NCBI RefSeq assembly: GCF_002797395.1
Contig: NZ_KZ454943.1
Location: forward strand, 2,713,871 to 2,777,870
Direction of reading: 5' to 3'
Length of the DNA: 64,000 nt
Origin: Bacillus solitudinis
Lineage (GTDB): Bacteria; Bacillota; Bacilli; Bacillales; Bacillaceae_D
In this document: in pieces, positions 33,055-42,378 of the stretch
Layout: each line of letters opens with the position of its first letter
How positions within the stretch are numbered: the stretch's first letter is position 1
The notes under the pieces: model-generated
Told to the model about the DNA's origin: nothing
Database searches by the model: none
Seen by the model: only the letters and a program-made list of their open reading frames with translations
Position numbers and translations under genes: made by a program

Positions 33055-34878
33055 ATGTTTAGAAAATTAACCACCATTATGGTCATCAGTTTTGTTATGG
33101 TCAATGGACTTTTCCTTTCCGGACTTAGCTACGTATCTTACAAATACTTTTTTAATTTTACTTCGGAAGAAATAAGTGAAACGAGATTGACACTGCTAAA
33201 TGAAAGTGCAAAAAAGTTATCTGGTTTTATAACAAGTATAAGTGAGGCAGGAATGTACATTGCAATCAATCAAAATGTAATTCAAATGTTTTCAGATGAT
33301 CCTGCAAGTACTTATGATGCTATTGCAGAGCAACGTGAATTGACACAACTTATTAATGGTGTGACTAGCTTAAAAACGTTTATCGATTCAATTGAGATTT
33401 TTACAGACAGATATGAAAATTACCCGAGGATTCCTGGTAAAATCGTTCAACCTAAAGATATTCTTGAGAAAGAGGAATGGTTCAATCAAAGTTTCGGGAA
33501 AATGGATAATGGGTGGGTTCCTAAACATCAATCATCATTTTCAAATCAAGAAACGATTAGTTATGTGCATCGAATTATGAACCAGCGTGGGGAGACTGTT
33601 GGCTATATTAAAGTAAACGTTCTGGCTCGTACCTTTTTTGAATACATGTCAGATAAAGATTTATTAAAAGAAACGAATGAACCACTAATCCTTTTGAATA
33701 CCGGAAGAAGAGTCATTGCTCAAACCCATACATCTGAATCGTTTAGTGTACTAGATGAACTTACAACATCGATTTCGTCAGAACCTTATAAGATGTTAAC
33801 TGAGACATACAATGATTATTCAAACTACCATGGGTTGATAAAGCATGGAAATGAACTGTTCTTAGTACTAATATCAGAACCCAATTATGAACAATGGAGT
33901 TTGGTTCAACTAATCCCTGTTGACCCCTTATACGAAGAGACCAGAAAGATTGGGTTATATATTTTTTTTATGGGTCTATGTGGGCTATTATTATCCATCC
34001 CTATCGTGTATTGGGTAGGGAAGCGTTTTACCGTACCGATTTCAAAGCTAATTACTGGGATGAGGTATGTCGAAAAAGGTCGTTTTGATAAAAAGGTCGG
34101 ACCTTATTATATTGAAGAATACGACATTTTAGCTAATAATTTTAATCGTATGACTACAGAACTTAATGAAACATTAAACAATCTAAAAAAAGAGAACGGT
34201 TTCAGAAGAGAAGCGGAACTTCGTGCTCTGCAAAGTCAAATCATGCCTCATTTTCTATATAACACATTAGACATGATTCGTTGGAAAGCTATGGATCATA
34301 ATGCAGAAGATATTAGTCTTATGGTGAACCAGTTAAGTAAAATGCTTCGTATTGGTCTAAGTGGCGGAGAAAAATTCATCTTGCTGAGAGATGAACTAGA
34401 ACATGCAAAAAGTTATATTGAAATCCAACGCGCCAGGTTAAAGGAGGATATTACCTATGAATTAAAAATTCCCGCCTCTCTAAAAGATTTGTATGTCCCT
34501 AAAATTATATTGCAGCCATTTATCGAAAATAGTATGAAGCATGGCTATACTACTACTGAAGATAAAGTGCGAATCATTATTTTTGCGAAAATCGTGAAGG
34601 AAACAAACAATAACTGGCTTGAAATTACAATAAGTGATTTTGGTGGCGGATTACCTGAGGATTGGAATTTAGAAAAGACTAAAGGGATTGGAATAAAGAA
34701 CGTACAAGAGCGAATTTGGATGTATTGTGGGTATCCGTATGGATTAAAATTATTTAATCACGCTGAGGGAGGAACCTCTGCTCGAATCGTACTTCCAATT
34801 ATTAAAGAGCATGAAGAATTGAATGTTTGGATCGAAAAACAACAAGAATGGTTTGATGGCACGAGGAGGGGCAGATAA
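33055..34878 (+). CDS. Two-component sensor histidine kinase, YesM family
   Basis: A 607-residue membrane kinase. Helix one is near residues 7-30, then an extracellular sensor region to about 300, helix two (GLYIFFMGLCGLLLSIPIVYWVG), a HAMP linker (FTVPISKLITGMRYVEKGRFD), the His_kinase domain with phosphorylated His399 in LQSQIMPHFLYNTLDMI, and an ATPase domain with PKIILQPFIENSMKHG and KGIGIKNVQERI. YesM-type kinases sense extracellular oligosaccharides or the liganded binding protein, and pair with AraC-type regulators such as the next gene, which begins 2 bases after this one ends. Confidence 0.95.
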   Translation: MFRKLTTIMVISFVMVNGLFLSGLSYVSYKYFFNFTSEEISETRLTLLNESAKKLSGFITSISEAGMYIAINQNVIQMFSDDPASTYDAIAEQRELTQLINGVTSLKTFIDSIEIFTDRYENYPRIPGKIVQPKDILEKEEWFNQSFGKMDNGWVPKHQSSFSNQETISYVHRIMNQRGETVGYIKVNVLARTFFEYMSDKDLLKETNEPLILLNTGRRVIAQTHTSESFSVLDELTTSISSEPYKMLTETYNDYSNYHGLIKHGNELFLVLISEPNYEQWSLVQLIPVDPLYEETRKIGLYIFFMGLCGLLLSIPIVYWVGKRFTVPISKLITGMRYVEKGRFDKKVGPYYIEEYDILANNFNRMTTELNETLNNLKKENGFRREAELRALQSQIMPHFLYNTLDMIRWKAMDHNAEDISLMVNQLSKMLRIGLSGGEKFILLRDELEHAKSYIEIQRARLKEDITYELKIPASLKDLYVPKIILQPFIENSMKHGYTTTEDKVRIIIFAKIVKETNNNWLEITISDFGGGLPEDWNLEKTKGIGIKNVQERIWMYCGYPYGLKLFNHAEGGTSARIVLPIIKEHEELNVWIEKQQEWFDGTRRGR

Positions 34879-34880
34879 TC

Positions 34881-36497
34881 ATGAGGTCTGTATTAATTAT
34901 TGATGATGACCCTGAAATAAGAAAAGGACTTTTCAATCACATTCCATGGAAAAGGTTAAATTTATCGGTTACTGATACAGCAAGTGATGGGGTGGATGCA
35001 CTAAGTAAAATAAGGAAAAGTCCACCAGATATTCTGATTACAGATATTTATATGCCCAAAATGAATGGATTGGAATTAATAAAGAGCTTGTATAAGGAAT
35101 TTCCAAAAATCAGTATTATCATTCATAGTGGCTATGATCATTTTGAGAATGCCAGAGAAGCGATGCGTTATGGTGTGAAGCATTTCTTTTTAAAGCCTTC
35201 CCCCATTCAGGAAATCGAAACTGTTTTGTTAGAAATCACACAAGAAATTGAAATTCAAGAAAAACATAAATTACTACTAGAAAACTATGAGTCCCAGAGA
35301 AAAGAATATCTAAGCTATACAAAAGACGCTCTCATTAGGGAACTTCTAATTACTAGATATAAATCTTCTGATATTCCGAGTGAGAAGCTAGAACTATTAA
35401 ATCTGTCTAAAGATCAGAATATTGTTGTTAGTACTCTTACTGTTATTCGGCCAACTTATTTAACAAAAGCCCTTGAACGCGAATGGCAATTAATGAAATT
35501 TAGTGCAGGAAATATTATTTTAGAAATGATTGATACTCATGAGATGTTTTCTCAAGTTGATATTCATGTCGTTGATTACTCAGACTCAACGTTTGTATTA
35601 ATTTTTTTTGGAAATAAAAAAACAAATAATTTAAACAAGATAAGCTATGAACTATCGAATAAATTGATGAAGACAATATTATTTTTCTTGAAACTTTCTA
35701 TCATTGTTGGGATAGGTCGTATGAAAACAGGTGTTCATGAAATTATCGATTCGTACCTTGAGAGTCAGCGTGCTTTAGAAGCGGCTGAATATCAAGAATT
35801 TAATAAAGTATATACATTTGAAGTGGTTCAAGAGCAGGGGGAAGTAGAGTCTTATCATTACCCGTTTGAGTTGTTAAAAGACATTCATGAGGTGGTCCTC
35901 CAAAAGGAACATGAAGGTCTAGTATCCATTTGGGACAGTTTTGTAGCGACATTACAAATTGAAAAAACGCTGCCTCTATTTATTGTTCAAAATATTTGTG
36001 TCAGCACACTGAATGCCATGATGATGAATTCACATTCTAAAGGACAATCAGCGCACGAAATCACCGATATGTCCCAAACGATATTGAACGTATATTCGTA
36101 CCGAACAATAAATGCTTTGATTGAATGGATGGGTAAACAAATTAATGAATGGGTGGGTCAAACAAAAGAAGAATTAACAGGAAAGAAAAGTCACAAGTTG
36201 ATTCTAAGTGTTAAAGACTACGTGAAAGAGAATTATGACCAAGAAATTACGCTTGCAGAAATTGCTGATTCGTTATTTATAAACCGTAACTACTTATCGC
36301 AACTATTTAAAAAGGTTACTGGAGAAAGCTTTGTGACTTATTTAAATAAGTTTAGAATTCAGAAAGCAAAAGAGAGGTTAAGAGAGAAGAAATACATGAT
36401 TTATGAAATAAGTGAAATGGTAGGCTATCAAAACCCTACTTATTTCAGTCAGGTGTTTAAGTCAATAACTGGAGTGAGTCCTTCCGAATTTCATTGA
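34881..36497 (+). CDS. Response regulator with AraC-type DNA-binding domain, YesN family
   Basis: A 538-residue regulator. The receiver domain (1-120) has the acidic pocket IIDDDPEIR, the phosphoacceptor Asp55 in ILITDIYMPKMNG and the conserved Lys in FLKPSP. A long middle region (about 130-420) is typical of YesN proteins. The C-terminal AraC domain holds two helix-turn-helix units (ITLAEIADSLFINRNYLSQLFKK and YEISEMVGYQNPTYFSQVFKS). It is presumably phosphorylated by the adjacent kinase and activates this locus. Confidence 0.95.
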   Translation: MRSVLIIDDDPEIRKGLFNHIPWKRLNLSVTDTASDGVDALSKIRKSPPDILITDIYMPKMNGLELIKSLYKEFPKISIIIHSGYDHFENAREAMRYGVKHFFLKPSPIQEIETVLLEITQEIEIQEKHKLLLENYESQRKEYLSYTKDALIRELLITRYKSSDIPSEKLELLNLSKDQNIVVSTLTVIRPTYLTKALEREWQLMKFSAGNIILEMIDTHEMFSQVDIHVVDYSDSTFVLIFFGNKKTNNLNKISYELSNKLMKTILFFLKLSIIVGIGRMKTGVHEIIDSYLESQRALEAAEYQEFNKVYTFEVVQEQGEVESYHYPFELLKDIHEVVLQKEHEGLVSIWDSFVATLQIEKTLPLFIVQNICVSTLNAMMMNSHSKGQSAHEITDMSQTILNVYSYRTINALIEWMGKQINEWVGQTKEELTGKKSHKLILSVKDYVKENYDQEITLAEIADSLFINRNYLSQLFKKVTGESFVTYLNKFRIQKAKERLREKKYMIYEISEMVGYQNPTYFSQVFKSITGVSPSEFH

Positions 36498-36530
36498 GGA
36501 ATTCAATTATAAAAGGTAAGAGGAAAGGAA

Positions 36531-37424
36531 ATGGAAATGCTAAGAAACGAGCAAATACAAGTTAGAGATCCATTTGTTTATGTGGATGAGAATGAAGGGA
36601 AGTATTATCTGTTTGGTAGTACAGATAAAAACATATGGGGCCCTGGTACGGGATTTGATGTCTACATTGGAGGAAACTTAGAAACATGGGAAGGACCTTT
36701 TCCTGTTTTTCGTCCAAACGATGAATTTTATTCTGATGAAAATTTTTGGGCACCAGAGGTACATCGTTATCAAGAGAAATATTATATGTTTGCTACGTTT
36801 CTAAGAAAGGATAATCAAAAACGTGGAACAGGTATTTTAGTTTCAGATAAGTTAACGGGCCCATTTGTTATGCATAGTATTGAACCGGTTACACCTAAAG
36901 AATGGTATTCACTAGATGGCACTTTGTATGTTGATGAAAACAGGGATCCTTGGATTGTCTTTTGCCATGAATGGGTCCAGGTAGGAGATGGTGAAATTTG
37001 TGCGCAACGGCTATCACTTGATTTAAAAGAAACTGTTAATGAACCTATTGTATTATTTCAAGCATCTGATGCAGCATGGCCAACTGCTTTCAACCATGAT
37101 AGATTTCCAAACCAAGATAATTTTGTAACAGACGGAACGTTTATGTTTAAAGCTTCAAATGGTGAATTAGTTATGTTGTGGGCGAGTTTTATTGATAATA
37201 TCTATGCCCAAGGAATCTCAAAATCTACCACAGGAAAAATTACTGGCCCATGGAAACATCAGAAGGCTCCCCTTTATGTAAATGACGGGGGGCATGGAAT
37301 GTTGTTTCGAACATTCAGCAATCAACTTATGTTAACTTTACATAGACCAAACAAAACACCGTTAGAACGGCCTATATTTATAAAGATAACCGAAGCAGAT
37401 GGTGTCCTAAGAGTTGAAGAATAA
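36531..37424 (+). CDS. Family 43 glycoside hydrolase, single domain
   Basis: A 297-residue beta-propeller glycosidase without signal peptide, so it acts on imported oligosaccharide. The general-base Asp13 is in IQVRDPFVY and the second conserved Asp129 in WYSLDGTLY. Where many GH43 proteins have the acid Glu in an EGP motif, this one has VTDGTF (Asp201). I believe the VTDG form occurs in some GH43 subfamilies, so it need not mean loss of activity. Arabinofuranosidase, xylosidase or exo-galactanase activity are all possible. It lies within the transporter and two-component locus. Confidence 0.87.
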   Translation: MEMLRNEQIQVRDPFVYVDENEGKYYLFGSTDKNIWGPGTGFDVYIGGNLETWEGPFPVFRPNDEFYSDENFWAPEVHRYQEKYYMFATFLRKDNQKRGTGILVSDKLTGPFVMHSIEPVTPKEWYSLDGTLYVDENRDPWIVFCHEWVQVGDGEICAQRLSLDLKETVNEPIVLFQASDAAWPTAFNHDRFPNQDNFVTDGTFMFKASNGELVMLWASFIDNIYAQGISKSTTGKITGPWKHQKAPLYVNDGGHGMLFRTFSNQLMLTLHRPNKTPLERPIFIKITEADGVLRVEE

Positions 37425-37461
37425 CAAGTATGATTTGCATAATGAAAGGATGTTTTCATAG

Positions 37462-38850
37462 ATGAACGTTTACGAAAGTGTATCAAATGTAAAAATTGCT
37501 TATATTGGCGGTGGCTCTAGAGGATGGGCTTGGGGACTAATGAGTGATTTAGCGATGGAACCCCAGCTATCTGGCCATGTGAAGTTATATGATGTTAACC
37601 TAGAAGCTGCTCAAAGTAACGAGAAGATTGGTAATCGATTATCTGAACGAAAAGACGTTGTGGGAAAATGGACGTATGAAGCGGTGCAAACTCTTGCTGA
37701 AGCTTTAGAAGGGGCAGATTTTGTTATAATTTCAATTCTCCCAGGAACATTCCATCAAATGCGATCAGATGTTCATTTACCTGAACAATATGGCATTTAT
37801 CAATCAGTTGGCGACACCGTCGGACCTGGTGGACTCATTCGGGCGTTGCGAACCATTCCAATGTATGTTGAGTTTGCTGAAGCGATTAAAGAGTACTGTC
37901 CAGATGCATGGGTCATTAATTTCACAAATCCAATGACACTTTGTGTAAGAACGCTCTATGAAGTATTTCCAAAGATAAAAGCAATTGGTTGCTGTCATGA
38001 AGTATTTGGGACTCAAAAACTATTAGCACGTATGGTAGAGGAGTTGCAAGGCGATAAACAAGTACACCGTGCAGAAATAAAGGTAAACGTACTTGGAATT
38101 AATCATTTTACTTGGATTGATAAAGCCACTTATCAAGGCACTGATTTAATGCCTCTTTATGATGATTTCGCAAATAAATACTATAAGGAAGGATATGAGT
38201 TATCAAGTGCTGGACATTGGATGAATAGCACATTTGCATCAGCACATCGCATTCATTTTGACTTGTTCCTTAAATTTGGGTTAATTGCAGCAGCTGGTGA
38301 CCGTCATTTAGCAGAATTTATGCCTCTTCATTGGTACTTGAAAAATCCTGAAACGGTTAAGTCTTGGAAGTTTGGTCTTACAACAGTCGAATGGAGACTC
38401 GAAAACAGAGATAAGTTAATAGAAACTTCAAAAAAACTTGTTAGTGGAGAAGAATCTGTTGAATTAAAGTCAACAGGTGAGGAATCTATTGGAATGATGA
38501 AAGCACTACTCGGTCTTGAAGACTTAATTACTAATGTTAATATGCCAAACAGAGGCCAAATGGGTGGAATTAAAGAAGGGGCAGTAGTAGAAACGAATGC
38601 TTATTTTAGTGCTGACTCGGTTAGGCCTGTTTTAGCAGGAACACTGCCACCTTCAATAAATAAGATGGTCGTAGCTCACAGTTATAATCAAGAAACCATT
38701 TTAAAGGCTGCACTTGAAAAAGATAAGAAGTTAGCATTTAGTGCTTTTTTAAATGATCCCCTAGTTATGATTGATGTTAAATCTTCAAGTGAATTATTTA
38801 ATCAAATGCTTGTCAATACAAAGGAGTATTTACCTGGCTGGGAGTTATAA
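37462..38850 (+). CDS. Family 4 glycoside hydrolase, LplD (alpha-galacturonidase) type
   Basis: A 462-residue NAD- and divalent-metal-dependent glycosidase that works by oxidation and elimination. The N-terminal NAD site is IAYIGGGSRGWAWG; the metal-binding Cys178 and His179 lie in GCCHEVFG; GINHFTW gives a second metal ligand region. The residues after the Cys-His pair differ among GH4 specificities, and the CHEV form is the one I associate with LplD-like alpha-galacturonidases; 6-phospho enzymes carry CN-type motifs instead. That, plus the adjacent transporter and GH43, points to pectin-derived or other uronate-containing oligosaccharides. The substrate remains inferred. Confidence 0.88.
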   Translation: MNVYESVSNVKIAYIGGGSRGWAWGLMSDLAMEPQLSGHVKLYDVNLEAAQSNEKIGNRLSERKDVVGKWTYEAVQTLAEALEGADFVIISILPGTFHQMRSDVHLPEQYGIYQSVGDTVGPGGLIRALRTIPMYVEFAEAIKEYCPDAWVINFTNPMTLCVRTLYEVFPKIKAIGCCHEVFGTQKLLARMVEELQGDKQVHRAEIKVNVLGINHFTWIDKATYQGTDLMPLYDDFANKYYKEGYELSSAGHWMNSTFASAHRIHFDLFLKFGLIAAAGDRHLAEFMPLHWYLKNPETVKSWKFGLTTVEWRLENRDKLIETSKKLVSGEESVELKSTGEESIGMMKALLGLEDLITNVNMPNRGQMGGIKEGAVVETNAYFSADSVRPVLAGTLPPSINKMVVAHSYNQETILKAALEKDKKLAFSAFLNDPLVMIDVKSSSELFNQMLVNTKEYLPGWEL

Positions 38851-38876
38851 ATTGGTGATAGAGGTGAGTAAAAGTT

Positions 38877-40928
38877 ATGAAAATTGATCGGAAAAACCTT
38901 ATTAAAAGACACTGTCCTAAAGTTTCAAAGGTGGAACCATTGTCGCCTTTAAGTGTGGGGAATGGTGAGTTTGCCTTTACTGCGGATATCACCGGTTTGC
39001 AAACGTTTCCAGATAGTTATGAGGTTCCTTTAGGTACACAATCAAACTGGGGTTGGCACTCTACAAACCAACCCAATCAATATACACTTGCTGATATTGA
39101 CTTTCAATCATTAGAAACCTATGGAAGGAAAGTAGATTATCCGATTTATCCAGGAACGAAACCAGAGGCTTATCATTGGCTAAGACAAAATCCTCACCGG
39201 CTCCAACTGGGACAGTTATCTTTACTTCTATATAAGGAAAACGGAGAACTTGCTCATCTCGGGGACCTAGAAGCTATTAACCAAATCTTAAATTTATGGG
39301 AAGGTTCTTTGGACAGTGAATTTAAGGTTCAAGGAGAATCTGTTTTTGTGAAAACGGTTTGCGATCCAGACGCGGATCGACTAGGGGTAAGTATACAATC
39401 GTCTCTATTAAGAAAAGGGAGACTCCAAGTTATGGTCAAGTTCCCTGATCCGGATGTTTGTTCTGATGAATGGGAAGAAGCCACTCAGTTAAAGTGGGAG
39501 AATAGCGGACGTCATAGTACGACTATTTTAAGTCAATCAAATCATAGTGTTAGATTCAAACGTCAGTTAGATTTAGATGGATATGAAGTAGCTTGGGAAT
39601 GGAGTGAGGGGGTTCTAAAGGAGATATCAGAGCATGAATATATTCTGGAGTCTGGAGACATTGCAGAACTCACTTTTTCCATATCCTTTGCTACAAATTC
39701 ACCTTCAGTAAGTGAATTTGAAGACATTGTGTATCAAAGTAAGGAGCACTGGGAAGCTTTTTGGTTGAATGGAGCTGCGATTGACTTTTCTGATAGTCAT
39801 GATCCTAGAGCGCATGAACTGGAAAGAAGAGTCGTTCTATCTCAATTTTTAACAGCGATACATAGTGGAGGCTCCCTTCCTCCACAAGAAACGGGATTAA
39901 TGTATAATAGTTGGTTTGGGAAATTTCATTTAGAAATGCATTGGTGGCATGCGGCGCACTTTCCACTGTGGGGGAGAACTCAGATTTTAGAGAAGAGCCT
40001 AGAGTGGTATCGAACAATTTTACCATTAGCGAAGCAATTGGCGGCTTCTCAAGGTTATGAGGGTGCGCGGTGGCCGAAAATGGTGGGACCAGAAGGGAAG
40101 CAAAGTCCTTCGACAATTGCTACCGTGTTAATCTGGCAGCAACCTCATCCGATGACTCTAGCAGAGTATAGCTACCGGGCCAACCCAACTAAGGAGATTC
40201 TTTTACGATATAAAGAAATTGTTTATACATCTGCGGATTTTATGGCTTCCTTTGCAGTTTGGGATGAAGCTAGGGAGGAATACGTCCTTGGCCCTCCTCT
40301 AATCCCTGCTCAGGAAAATCACAAACCCGAGGAGAGTATTAATCCTCCTTATGAATTAGAGTATTGGAAATTTGGATTAGACATTGCGATAAAATGGGCG
40401 GAACGACTTCAAGAGCCAATATCGTCTAAATGGCTTAATGTCTCACAAGCTTTAGCAAAGCCTCCACATGCGGATGGCGTGTATTTGGCACATGAGCAAT
40501 GTCCTCATACATATACTCGTTATAATCACGATCACCCCTCGATGGTTGGTGCATTAGGGATGTTACCAGGAACATTAATTGATAAGGCGATTATGAAGCG
40601 AACCCTATTGAAAGTAAAGCGGGAGTGGGATTGGGATTCCGCTTGGGGCTGGGATTTCCCCATGTGTGCAATGACAGCAGCACGGTTAGAAGAACGTGAA
40701 TTAGCTGTTGAATTTTTACTCTTGGATGCAAAGAAAAATACTTACTTAGCGAATGGTCATAATTATCAACGACCTGGTCTTTCAGCCTATTTACCGGGTA
40801 ACGGTGGGTTGTTAACAGCGGTTGCTATGATGACTTCTGGTTGGCACGACTCAGAACTAGATTCACCTTTGTTTCCGGAGGATGGGAATTGGAACGTGAA
40901 ATGGGAAGGACTCAAGTCCATACTATAG
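38877..40928 (+). CDS. Putative six-hairpin glycosidase (GH65-like), unclassified
   Basis: A 683-residue cytoplasmic protein. The N-terminal part (LSPLSVGNGEFAFTADITGLQTF) resembles the beta-sandwich of GH65/GH95-type enzymes and the C-terminal 400 residues look like an alpha/alpha six-barrel, with aromatic-rich stretches such as KFHLEMHWWHAAHFPLWGR, ARWPKMVGPEGK and WDWDSAWGWDFP. These resemble proteins often labelled family 65-like in Paenibacillus and Bacillus. Acidic residues in MHWW and DWDSAWGWD are possible active-site candidates, but I cannot assign the catalytic acid. It closes the sugar-utilisation operon, 27 bases after the GH4 gene. Confidence 0.7.
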   Translation: MKIDRKNLIKRHCPKVSKVEPLSPLSVGNGEFAFTADITGLQTFPDSYEVPLGTQSNWGWHSTNQPNQYTLADIDFQSLETYGRKVDYPIYPGTKPEAYHWLRQNPHRLQLGQLSLLLYKENGELAHLGDLEAINQILNLWEGSLDSEFKVQGESVFVKTVCDPDADRLGVSIQSSLLRKGRLQVMVKFPDPDVCSDEWEEATQLKWENSGRHSTTILSQSNHSVRFKRQLDLDGYEVAWEWSEGVLKEISEHEYILESGDIAELTFSISFATNSPSVSEFEDIVYQSKEHWEAFWLNGAAIDFSDSHDPRAHELERRVVLSQFLTAIHSGGSLPPQETGLMYNSWFGKFHLEMHWWHAAHFPLWGRTQILEKSLEWYRTILPLAKQLAASQGYEGARWPKMVGPEGKQSPSTIATVLIWQQPHPMTLAEYSYRANPTKEILLRYKEIVYTSADFMASFAVWDEAREEYVLGPPLIPAQENHKPEESINPPYELEYWKFGLDIAIKWAERLQEPISSKWLNVSQALAKPPHADGVYLAHEQCPHTYTRYNHDHPSMVGALGMLPGTLIDKAIMKRTLLKVKREWDWDSAWGWDFPMCAMTAARLEERELAVEFLLLDAKKNTYLANGHNYQRPGLSAYLPGNGGLLTAVAMMTSGWHDSELDSPLFPEDGNWNVKWEGLKSIL

Positions 40929-40964
40929 TATAAAGTTCATTTATGTCACATATACAAATAAAAG

Positions 40965-40998
40965 CCTCTTACCTACAGTATAGACTGTAAGTAAGGGG
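40965..40998 (+). terminator. Hairpin after the sugar-utilisation operon
   Basis: CCTCTTACCTACAGT pairs with ACTGTAAGTAAGGGG (one mismatch, one wobble) around ATAG. No T run follows, so it may protect the mRNA 3' end rather than terminate. Confidence 0.5.
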
Positions 40999-41032
40999 TG
41001 CAGTAAATAAAGTTTTAAATTGTATAGAAGGT

Positions 41033-41064
41033 AAGCCGCCCTGTTATGAATAGGGTGGTTCTTT
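41033..41064 (+). terminator. Second hairpin before the arginase gene
   Basis: AGCCGCCCT pairs with AGGGTGGTT (two wobble pairs) and is followed by CTTTAAT, a weak T tract. Confidence 0.55.
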
Positions 41065-41178
41065 AATCTCTAATCCATAATGTATAATGGAACATATAAT
41101 TACAATTATGTACATCGAAGTTTGCATTTAATGTGGTAATCTATGAAATTGCTCATAACCGGAGAGGGGATTAGAAAA

Positions 41179-42084
41179 ATGAAGAAAACTGATAAACTTT
41201 CTATTATCGGAGTCCCGATGGATCTTGGTCAAAAACGCAGAGGTGTGGATATGGGTCCCAGCGCGATGAGATATGGTGGTTTAATTGAAGAGCTACAAGA
41301 TTTAGGTTTCACACTGCGAGATTATGGAAATATCTCAATTAACCGTTCCGTAAAACGTGATGCCAAAGAAGAAAACCTCGAAAATTTGCATGAAGTCATT
41401 CATGCGAATGAGGAGTTACGTGCATTGGTGGTGGAGATTCAGGAAGAAGATAGTTTTCCGCTGATTCTTGGAGGAGACCATAGTATAAGTATCGGTTCTA
41501 TTGCAGGATTAAGTGAAAAGTATAACAACCTTGGTGTTATTTGGTTTGATGCTCATGTTGATTTGAATACGGCAGAAACCTCCCCTTCTGGAAATATACA
41601 TGGAATGCCACTTGCTATAAATTTAGGAATTGGTCATCCGTTACTAACAAATATAGGTGGATACTCTCCTAAAGTCAAACCGGAACATATCGTAATTATT
41701 GGTGCACGTTCAATTGATGAGGGGGAGCGTGAACTAATTAAGGAATTGGGAATTAAAGTGTATACCATGCATGAAATTGATCGTCTTGGAATGACATATG
41801 TAATTCAAGAGACCATTGAATATTTATCAGAGCGAACGGATGGAGTTCATTTAAGTCTAGATCTAGATGGGATTGACCCTATTGATGCTCCGGGGGTAGG
41901 GACGCCAGTTCTTGGAGGTATTACTTATCGGGAGAGCCATCTTGCACTTGAAATTCTCGCTGAAGCTGAAATTATTACTTCTACGGAGTTTGTTGAAGTA
42001 AATCCAATCTTAGACCATAAAAATCAGACGGCAGATGTTGCCGTAGCGTTAATCACATCGCTACTTGGAAAAAAGTTATTATAG
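41179..42084 (+). CDS. rocF: Arginase
   Basis: Manganese enzyme hydrolysing arginine to ornithine and urea. The 301-residue product has all metal-binding motifs: GGDHSISIG, WFDAHVDLNTAETSPSGNIHG in its parts, and SLDLDGIDPIDAPGVG. The C-terminal STEFVEVNPILD segment is typical of Bacillus RocF. I start at the ATG at 41179 (MKKTDKLSIIGVPMDLGQ) because GGAGAGGGG is 9 bases upstream; an ATG 36 bases earlier is in frame but unsupported. In B. subtilis rocF belongs to rocDEF; here it stands alone. An agmatinase-like role is unlikely given the NIHGMP and DHSISIG context. Confidence 0.94.
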   Translation: MKKTDKLSIIGVPMDLGQKRRGVDMGPSAMRYGGLIEELQDLGFTLRDYGNISINRSVKRDAKEENLENLHEVIHANEELRALVVEIQEEDSFPLILGGDHSISIGSIAGLSEKYNNLGVIWFDAHVDLNTAETSPSGNIHGMPLAINLGIGHPLLTNIGGYSPKVKPEHIVIIGARSIDEGERELIKELGIKVYTMHEIDRLGMTYVIQETIEYLSERTDGVHLSLDLDGIDPIDAPGVGTPVLGGITYRESHLALEILAEAEIITSTEFVEVNPILDHKNQTADVAVALITSLLGKKLL

Positions 42085-42378
42085 TTTAAAAAGGGGACTT
42101 TTTAAGCGAAGCTACTACAAGTTTTAAAGCCTTAGTGTAAATGTTTTATTAGAGTAAGATGAGTAGTATGTAAGCCATTGCTCTAAATTTCTTAAAATAG
42201 TAATGTGACAAAATAAAAATAGAATTCAAAAGGTGTATGTGATCTCTTATGGACTTTTTTTTAACTGTCTGAAGAGTCGATTAATTGTATCAATTCCTAT
42301 CAATTCCTTATACAATAAAGTTAAGAGACTTTTAAATTGATTAGAGTATCTCAAATATACATAGAGGTGGATATTTAC

